Assembly (NCBI GenBank): GCA_025463925.1
Contig: JAODBK010000049.1
Span: forward strand, 1 to 64,000
Direction: 5' to 3'
Source of the DNA: Acidimicrobiales bacterium
Lineage (GTDB): Bacteria; Actinomycetota; Acidimicrobiia; Acidimicrobiales; AC-14
Length of the DNA stretch: 64,000 nucleotides
The notes under the pieces were generated by a model. That model saw only the letters and a program-made list of their open reading frames with translations. It was not told where the DNA came from and did not search any database. A program made the translations under genes and the position numbers. Shown in pieces: positions 59,272 to 64,000 of the stretch (position 1 is the first letter of the stretch; every line of letters starts with the position of its first letter).

Positions 59272-60086
59272 CGAAGGCGCTGACGGAGGCGTTGACGACC
59301 GGCGCGGCCGACCGCACGTTCCGGGTCGAGCACCTGTGGGGAACGGCCATCGGTGTCGACGTTCGCGGCCCCGTGCGCGAAGGCGCGCTCGACGCGGTGT
59401 TCTCCTGGTTCGCCCGCGTGGACGATCTGTTCTCCACCTGGCGCGCCGACACCGAGATCAGCCGGCTCGGGCGCGGCGAGCTCACCGTCGAGCAGGCGAG
59501 CCCTGAGGTGCGCACCGTCCTGGACCTGTGCCGGTTCGTCGAGCTGCAGAGCGGCGGCGCGTTCGACGTCACCTTCGGCTCGGATCCCCGGGTCACCCCG
59601 CAGCCGGGACGCGGCCCGATCGATCCGTCGGGCCTGGTCAAGGGCTGGGCCCTCGATCGCGCCGCCGGCCTCCTCGTCTCCGAAGGCGTCTCGAACTTCA
59701 CCATCAACGCCGGTGGCGACGTCGTGACCCACGGCCGCCCGGCTCCCGGCGAGATGTGGCGCGTGGGCATCCAGCATCCGTCGTCGCGGGATCAGCTCGC
59801 GGCCGTCGTCGGCGGCACCGACCTCGCGGTCGCAACCTCGGGTCGTTACGAGCGCGGCGATCACATCATCGATCCTCGGACCGGACGACCGGCGGTCGGC
59901 CTGGTCTCCGTCACCGTCATCGGCGACGACCTGGCGCTCGCCGACGGCTATGCGACGGCAGCGCTCGTGCTCGGGAGACCCGGCATGGTGTGGCTCGACG
60001 GGCTCGCGGGCGCTGAGGGCATGGCCATCACCGGTGACGGCACGGTGCTGCTCACCGACGGCTTCGATCGCTTTCGGATCTCGTGA
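59268..60086 (+). CDS. apbE: FAD:protein FMN transferase (ApbE)
   Basis: A 272-residue ApbE-type protein: FRVEHLWGTAIGVDVRG (start of the fold), WFARVDDLFSTWRADTEISR, the conserved SGLVKGWALDRAAGLL (flavin transfer region), NFTINAGGDVVTHG, WRVGIQHP and ATSGRYERGDHIIDPRTGRP. It joins FMN from FAD to a Ser or Thr of the FMN_bind protein. It has no clear signal peptide, so it is probably cytoplasmic or exported by another route. TTG 59268 overlaps the upstream stop; a TTG at 59292 is an alternative. It is the last gene of the three-gene electron-transfer operon, and a strong hairpin follows it. Confidence 0.92.
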   Translation: MTKALTEALTTGAADRTFRVEHLWGTAIGVDVRGPVREGALDAVFSWFARVDDLFSTWRADTEISRLGRGELTVEQASPEVRTVLDLCRFVELQSGGAFDVTFGSDPRVTPQPGRGPIDPSGLVKGWALDRAAGLLVSEGVSNFTINAGGDVVTHGRPAPGEMWRVGIQHPSSRDQLAAVVGGTDLAVATSGRYERGDHIIDPRTGRPAVGLVSVTVIGDDLALADGYATAALVLGRPGMVWLDGLAGAEGMAITGDGTVLLTDGFDRFRIS

Positions 60087-60160
60087 CGTCGAGCGGTTTC
60101 GCCAATGGCAACACTGGTGCAACCGAGCCGTCACATCCGCCTGCGACCCTGACGCCAGGT

Positions 60161-60204
60161 GCCTTCCCCGGCCTCCACATTCCCCCGGGGGGACCGGGGA
60201 AGGC
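60161..60204. terminator. Convergent hairpin terminator
   Basis: GCCTTCCCCGG (60161-60171) and CCGGGGAAGGC (60194-60204) are perfect 11-bp inverted arms with a 22-nt loop that itself contains CCCCCGGGGGG. It lies between the end of apbE and the end of the enolase-family gene on the opposite strand. There is no U-run, but the stem is very strong and could work for both strands. Confidence 0.7.
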
Positions 60205-60221
60205 GCGCTCGTCCGGCCGGA

Positions 60222-61331
60222 CTACGGGCGCGGCCAGCGCTCGACCGAGACGGTCACCGAGCGGAGCACATCGGGGATCGGGTCGACTCCGATGCCGGGT
60301 CCCGTCGGCACCCGCAGGCGGCCGTCGTGCAGGACGAACGGGTCGGTGATGTCGGCGACGTAGTAGCGGTCCGACGCCGAGATGTCGCCGGGCAGCGTGA
60401 AGTTGGGCAGCGCCGCCAGAGCGACGTTGGCGGCGCGTCCGATGCCGGTCTCGAGCATGCCGCCGCACCAGACGGGCACACCGCGGGCCGCGCAGAGGTC
60501 GTGGATGCGACGGGCCTCGAGGTAGCCACCCACCCGGCCCGGCTTGACGTTGACGATCGTGCAGGCCCCCAGCTCGATGGCCACCGCGGCCGAGTGGGCC
60601 GACGTGATGGATTCGTCGAGGCAGATGGGCGTGGCGATGATGCCGGCGAGCTCGGCATGGCCGAGGAGGTCGTCGTCGGCGAGCGGCTGTTCGATGAGCA
60701 AGAGCTCGAACGGGTCGAGGCGAGCGAGATGGTGCGCGTCGGCCAGTCGATACCCGGCATTGGCGTCGACTTGCAGGAGCAGGTCGTCGCCGAAGCGCTC
60801 GCGCACCGCCCGCACCGGCTCGACGTCCCATCCCGGCTCGATCTTCAGCTTGATGCGCCGGTACCCCTCGTCCAGGTGGCCGGCCACGACCTCGAGAAGG
60901 GCCGGGATCGAGTCGGTGATGCCGACGCTCACGCCGGCATCGACCGCGGCGCGCACCGCGCCCAGATGGTCGGCCAGGCTCACCCCCGCCACCCGCAACT
61001 GGGCGTCGAGGATCGCGGTCTCCAACGCCGCCTTGGCCATCGGGTGGCCCTTGACTGTCGTGAGCGACGGGGCCATCGCGTCGGCGGTCACGTCGCCCAT
61101 CGCGAACAGCCGGGGGACCAGGTGATCGCGGATCACGGCCTCGGCCTCGTCGACGTACTCGGAGGAGTAGCGCGGCTCCGCCATCGCGACGCACTCGCCC
61201 CAACCGATCGCGTCCGGGGTGAGCGCTGCCACCAGCAGGAGCTCGCGCTCCGTCTCCGTGCCCAAGGACGTGCGGAACGGCGAGACGAGCGGCATGCGCA
61301 GGCGCCGCACCTCCACCGCGTCGACCTTCAT
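60222..61331 (-). CDS. Enolase-superfamily OSBS/NAAAR-type enzyme
   Basis: A 369-residue member of the o-succinylbenzoate synthase/N-acylamino acid racemase group. The N-terminal capping domain runs to about residue 130. Barrel motifs: YRRIKLKIEPGWD with the KxK catalytic lysine pair, LLLQVDANAGY (metal Asp), LIEQPL (metal Glu), ICLDESI (metal Asp) and VNVKPGRVGG (second catalytic Lys). The GGMLETGIGRAAN loop is typical of NAAAR. It could make o-succinylbenzoate for menaquinone or racemise N-acyl amino acids; no men genes are near and it sits in a catabolic operon, so a catabolic role is equally likely. The ATG start at 61331 is clear from alignment to family length. Confidence 0.9.
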   Translation of the reverse strand: MKVDAVEVRRLRMPLVSPFRTSLGTETERELLLVAALTPDAIGWGECVAMAEPRYSSEYVDEAEAVIRDHLVPRLFAMGDVTADAMAPSLTTVKGHPMAKAALETAILDAQLRVAGVSLADHLGAVRAAVDAGVSVGITDSIPALLEVVAGHLDEGYRRIKLKIEPGWDVEPVRAVRERFGDDLLLQVDANAGYRLADAHHLARLDPFELLLIEQPLADDDLLGHAELAGIIATPICLDESITSAHSAAVAIELGACTIVNVKPGRVGGYLEARRIHDLCAARGVPVWCGGMLETGIGRAANVALAALPNFTLPGDISASDRYYVADITDPFVLHDGRLRVPTGPGIGVDPIPDVLRSVTVSVERWPRP

Positions 61332-61394
61332 TGGCGCGGCCGCACGCGCGTCGGCCAGCCGCCCCGAGTCATGTCGACGGCAACGTACCCGCGC

Positions 61395-62207
61395 TCAGCC
61401 GTCGCGGAACACGGCCCGGACGGTGCCCAAGGGATCGAGCGCGGCCTCGAACACGTCGCCGGGCGCGGCGGCGACGAGCGGGCCGAGCGACCCGGAGAGC
61501 ACGACCTCACCGGCGGTCAGCGGCGCCCCGCGTTCGACGACGGCGTTGGCCAACCACACCACCGCGTTCACCGGATGGCCGAGGCACGCGGCGCCGGTTC
61601 CCGTCGACACCTCTTCGCCGCGACGCGTCATCGACATGCGGACCTCGTGGAGGTCGACGTCGGTGATCCGCCGCGGCCGGCCGCCGAGGACGTAGAGGCC
61701 CGACGACGCGTTGTCGGCCACGGTGTCGAGGATCGTGATGTCCCACGCCTCGATGCGGCTGTCGACGACCTCGATGGCGGCGACGACGAAGTCGGTGGCG
61801 CGCAGCACATCCGCCGTCGTCACCGGCCGGTCGGGCAGGTCGCGGCCCAGCACGAACGCGACCTCGGCCTCGACGCGGGGCTGCAGGAGTCGGCCGGTGG
61901 GCAGGGGCTGCTCGTCGCCGAACTCCATGTCGGCGAAGAGCACACCGAAGTCGGGCTGGTCGACGCCGAACTGGCTCTGCACCGCGTGCGACGTGAGCCC
62001 GATCTTGCGGCCCGCCCGGCGCCGCCCCTCGGCCGAGGTCGCGGCCAGCACGTGTTGTTGCACCAGGTACGCGTCGTCGATGCTGCCCCCGTCGAGGAGA
62101 TCGCGCACCGGAGCGCACGGCGAGCCGGTGGTGTGGGCACCGACGAGACGCGCCGCGGCGGCGTCGATGCGGGCGCTCGGCAGCAACGCGGCCTTGGTCG
62201 TGAGCAC
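61395..62207 (-). CDS. 2-keto-4-pentenoate hydratase-like enzyme (FAH fold)
   Basis: A 270-residue member of the MhpD/DmpE hydratase family within the FAH superfamily. Marks: AYLVQQHVLAATSAEGRRRA, GRKIGLTSHAVQSQFGVDQP, LFADMEFGDEQPLPTGRLLQ, PRVEAEVAFVLGRDL (metal-binding EVE), EVVDSRIEAWDITILDTVAD and GHPVNAVVWLANAVVERGAP. These enzymes add water to 2-hydroxypenta-2,4-dienoate in aromatic or steroid ring breakdown. GTG 62207 starts 8 bp after the IclR gene stop. The neighbour FAD-dependent dehydrogenase recalls the steroid gene pair kstD-hsaE of mycobacteria, an analogy by recall only. Confidence 0.9.
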   Translation of the reverse strand: MLTTKAALLPSARIDAAAARLVGAHTTGSPCAPVRDLLDGGSIDDAYLVQQHVLAATSAEGRRRAGRKIGLTSHAVQSQFGVDQPDFGVLFADMEFGDEQPLPTGRLLQPRVEAEVAFVLGRDLPDRPVTTADVLRATDFVVAAIEVVDSRIEAWDITILDTVADNASSGLYVLGGRPRRITDVDLHEVRMSMTRRGEEVSTGTGAACLGHPVNAVVWLANAVVERGAPLTAGEVVLSGSLGPLVAAAPGDVFEAALDPLGTVRAVFRDG

Positions 62208-62215
62208 CGGCGGGA

Positions 62216-63070
62216 TCAGCCGCGGGACGGGAACATGACCCGCCAGATGCCACGAGCCGCCGTCCGGATCGCCGGGCTGAGGCGGTCGACGTTGATCCGC
62301 GGCGACGGCCCGGTGATCGAGAGCGCGGCCACCGCCCGACCAGAGCCGCGGATCGGCACCGCGACGCACGTGATCCCGGGAACCGCCTCCTCCCGGTCGA
62401 ACGCGACGCCCAACTCGCGGATCGTGCGCATCTCGTCGCTGAAGACGATCGGGTCGACGATCGTGCTCGGCGTCATCTGGATCAGCCCGCGGTTGACGAC
62501 GTCCGCGATGACCTCCTCGCCGGCGAAGGCCAGCATGGCCTTGCCGAGACCCGTGCAATGGGCCGGCGCCTTCCCGCCGATCCGTGACGGCACCTGATGC
62601 GCGTCGTGGCCGCCGATCTTGTCGAGGTACAGCACGTCGCGCCCGACGAGCGCGCCCAGGTGCACGGTCTCGTGGGTCGCCTCATAGAGGTCTTCCATGA
62701 AGGGAAGCGCGACCTCGCGGAGGTAGTAGCAGCGCCGCACCAGGAAGCCGAACTCGAACATCCGGGTGCCGAGCTGGTACTGGTTCCCGATCCGCTCGAG
62801 CCACCGGTAGGCGACGAGCTGCTCCAGCATCCGGTGCACCGTCGATCGCGGCAGGCCGGTGCGCTCGCAGAAGTCGCTGAAGCTCAATGCGGGGGAGTCC
62901 GCCGCGAACGCGTCGAGGATCAGCGCCGCTTTGCCGAGCACGGACTTCGAGTCGACCGACTGCGCGGTCGGATCGGTGACGGACTCGAGATCGACCTGTT
63001 GGCCATGACGCCCGAAGATGTCGAAGGCGTCGTCGGCAAGATGGGCGGCCGCCCCGTCAGCGCCGATCAT
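62216..63070 (-). CDS. IclR-family transcriptional regulator
   Basis: A 284-residue regulator. The HTH_IclR domain (about 40-100) reads SKSVLGKAALILDAFAADSP, FSDFCERTGLPRSTVHRMLE. The C-terminal effector domain (about 115-280) includes HLGALVGRDVLYLDKIGG, CTGLGKAMLAF, FDREEAVPGITCVAVPIRGS and AALSITGPSPRI. ATG 63070 overlaps the stop of the upstream dehydrogenase gene (ATGA), giving an N-terminal extension of about 35 residues. It probably controls this catabolic operon in response to a substrate or ring-cleavage product. Confidence 0.93.
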   Translation of the reverse strand: MIGADGAAAHLADDAFDIFGRHGQQVDLESVTDPTAQSVDSKSVLGKAALILDAFAADSPALSFSDFCERTGLPRSTVHRMLEQLVAYRWLERIGNQYQLGTRMFEFGFLVRRCYYLREVALPFMEDLYEATHETVHLGALVGRDVLYLDKIGGHDAHQVPSRIGGKAPAHCTGLGKAMLAFAGEEVIADVVNRGLIQMTPSTIVDPIVFSDEMRTIRELGVAFDREEAVPGITCVAVPIRGSGRAVAALSITGPSPRINVDRLSPAIRTAARGIWRVMFPSRG

Positions 63071-64000
63071 CCACGCGCCTCACGACCGGCGGTCCAGCCG
63101 AAAGCGAGCGCCGGGCCGAGCGTGCTGCCGGCGGACCAGTAGCCCTCGCCGGTGAGCGATGCCACGCAGTTGCCGGCGCCGTACAGCCCGGGAATCGCCG
63201 CGCCGCCCGGGCGCAGGACCCGGGCCCGCTCGTCCACCACCGGGCCGCCGCAGGTGTCGAGCGTCCCGGGTGCGAGGAGGATGCAGTAATAGGGACCGCT
63301 GGCCGAGAACGGGCGCATCGTCGCGTTCGGCGTGCGCTCGCCCGGCCTGGGCACCGAGCCCCATGCGACCTGGATCGGCGTCGATCCCCGCCCGAAGTCG
63401 TCGTCGACGCCCCGCTCGGCGAAACCGTTGAACCGGTTGATGGTGGCCTGCAGGTTGGGCGCGAAGTCGTCAGCGAGGCGCACGCTGGGACCGACGACCG
63501 CCCCGCCGCTCGCCCGGTGCGCGATCTCCTGCAGCCGCCCGTCGATGCGCTGCGCGAGCTCGGCCCAAGTCGCCCCTTGCAGCACATACGGGGACGAATC
63601 GCCCGGCATCGGGACCGGGTAGCGGTAGATGTGGAACTGGTCGTAGTCGGCGACGGCCTGGTCCCAAACCATGAACTGCACGAGGTTCGGATAGTCGTCC
63701 GTCGCGGCGTCGAGAGTGAAATGGGACCGCGTGCGCTCTTGGTACATGGCCTTCTCGCAAGCGACCCGCCGACCGTGTTTGTTGACGATCACCATGCTAT
63801 CGCCGAAGGGGCAGAAGATGTCCTCGTCCCACTCGACGAATCCTTCGCGCAGGGTCGGCTCGAGCGCGCTCTGCGACCAGAACGCGTTCGCCAGGTTCCC
63901 CATCTCGGCACCGACGCCGGCCGCGATGTCGATGAAGTCGCCGGTGTTCGTCGGCACCGCGCAGCCGCCGAAGATCGGCCCGCGGAGATAGGACGTCGCT
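63067..64000 (-). CDS. FAD-dependent dehydrogenase (KstD/fumarate reductase-like), 5' cut
   Basis: The C-terminal 310 residues of a large FAD_binding_2-type enzyme; the start lies beyond the right edge, since the frame stays open to 64000 and reads SYLRGPIFGGCAVPTNTGDF. Other marks: SALEPTLREGFVEWDEDIFC, VIVNKHGRRVACEKAMYQER, a capping domain with INRFNGFAERGVDDDFGR, PYYCILLAPGTLDTCGGPVV and the FAD-proximal end AIPGLYGAGNCVASLTGEGY, WSAGSTLGPALAFGWTAGR. Relatives are 3-ketosteroid delta-1-dehydrogenases and fumarate reductase-like flavoproteins. With IclR, hydratase and enolase genes after it, it probably begins or belongs to a degradative operon. Confidence 0.9.
   Translation of the reverse strand, partial: ATSYLRGPIFGGCAVPTNTGDFIDIAAGVGAEMGNLANAFWSQSALEPTLREGFVEWDEDIFCPFGDSMVIVNKHGRRVACEKAMYQERTRSHFTLDAATDDYPNLVQFMVWDQAVADYDQFHIYRYPVPMPGDSSPYVLQGATWAELAQRIDGRLQEIAHRASGGAVVGPSVRLADDFAPNLQATINRFNGFAERGVDDDFGRGSTPIQVAWGSVPRPGERTPNATMRPFSASGPYYCILLAPGTLDTCGGPVVDERARVLRPGGAAIPGLYGAGNCVASLTGEGYWSAGSTLGPALAFGWTAGREARG

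Overview
High-GC bacterial DNA, almost certainly from an actinobacterium. I infer the Acidimicrobiia or a near relative, but there is no rRNA or other marker in the window to prove it. Supporting signs are dense short operons with 4-bp ATGA/GTGA overlaps, many GTG/TTG starts, several probable leaderless genes, an LPxTG-type C-terminus without any outer-membrane genes, and families common in actinobacteria (PadR/ABC pairs, DUF4395, DUF2510, fused LivHM, actinobacterial-type lysyl oxidase and FtsX exporters). There are no rRNA or tRNA genes, CRISPR arrays, intact insertion sequences or prophage.

Layout. 0-2 kb: hybrid histidine kinase and an edge-truncated response regulator. 2-6.4 kb: NERD protein, then a MarR - MFS exporter - MerR drug-efflux unit with a 44-bp dyad. 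6.4-8.4 kb: DrrAB-like exporter divergent from the MarR gene. 8.4-12.7 kb: Gfo/Idh/MocA oxidoreductase, a decayed YceI gene, a second MarR, a secreted lysyl-oxidase-like protein and a PEP-mutase/isocitrate-lyase-like enzyme. 12.7-16.4 kb: DesK/DesR-like two-component system plus an ABC exporter, tied together by a repeated 18-bp operator. 16.4-22.6 kb: DUF4395, methyltransferase, a PadR-controlled FtsX/MacB exporter and DUF5996. 22.7-30.7 kb: coiled-coil protein, secreted GH25-like protein with GWDIARG repeats, ABC exporter, secreted EXORDIUM-like protein, a large PAP2-like/kinase-like/flippase membrane protein and a TMEM175-like channel. 30.9-37.4 kb: a 1864-residue secreted beta-helix/Ig protein and its probable TetR regulator. 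37.5-45.9 kb: SnoaL-like protein, GAF-EAL phosphodiesterase, TetR, a branched-chain amino-acid-type ABC transporter (LivHM fusion, LivF, binding protein, no LivG) and a lipoprotein. 45.9-52.1 kb: c-di-GMP locus with a GGDEF-EAL protein facing a hybrid kinase and a REC-HD-GYP-REC-LuxR fusion. 52.2-55.2 kb: LPxTG penicillin-acylase-family protein and a small protein. 55.3-60.1 kb: two-component system divergent from a flavin-based electron-transfer module (ferric-reductase-like, FMN-binding protein, ApbE). 60.2-64 kb: catabolic operon (FAD-dependent ketosteroid-dehydrogenase-like enzyme, IclR, 2-keto-4-pentenoate-hydratase-like enzyme, OSBS/NAAAR-type enolase).

The strongest unusual signals are the REC-HD-GYP-REC-HTH fusion; the paired operators that link regulators to targets (12755/14615, 36583/37485, the dyad at 5837); a membrane protein whose start codon reads ACG where ATG is expected and whose PAP2-like and kinase-like domains both look catalytically dead; a LivHM fusion without LivG; and a TMEM175-like channel missing one conserved loop. 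I did not find a wholly new defence or mobile system. All family calls come from reading the sequence; no database search was run.
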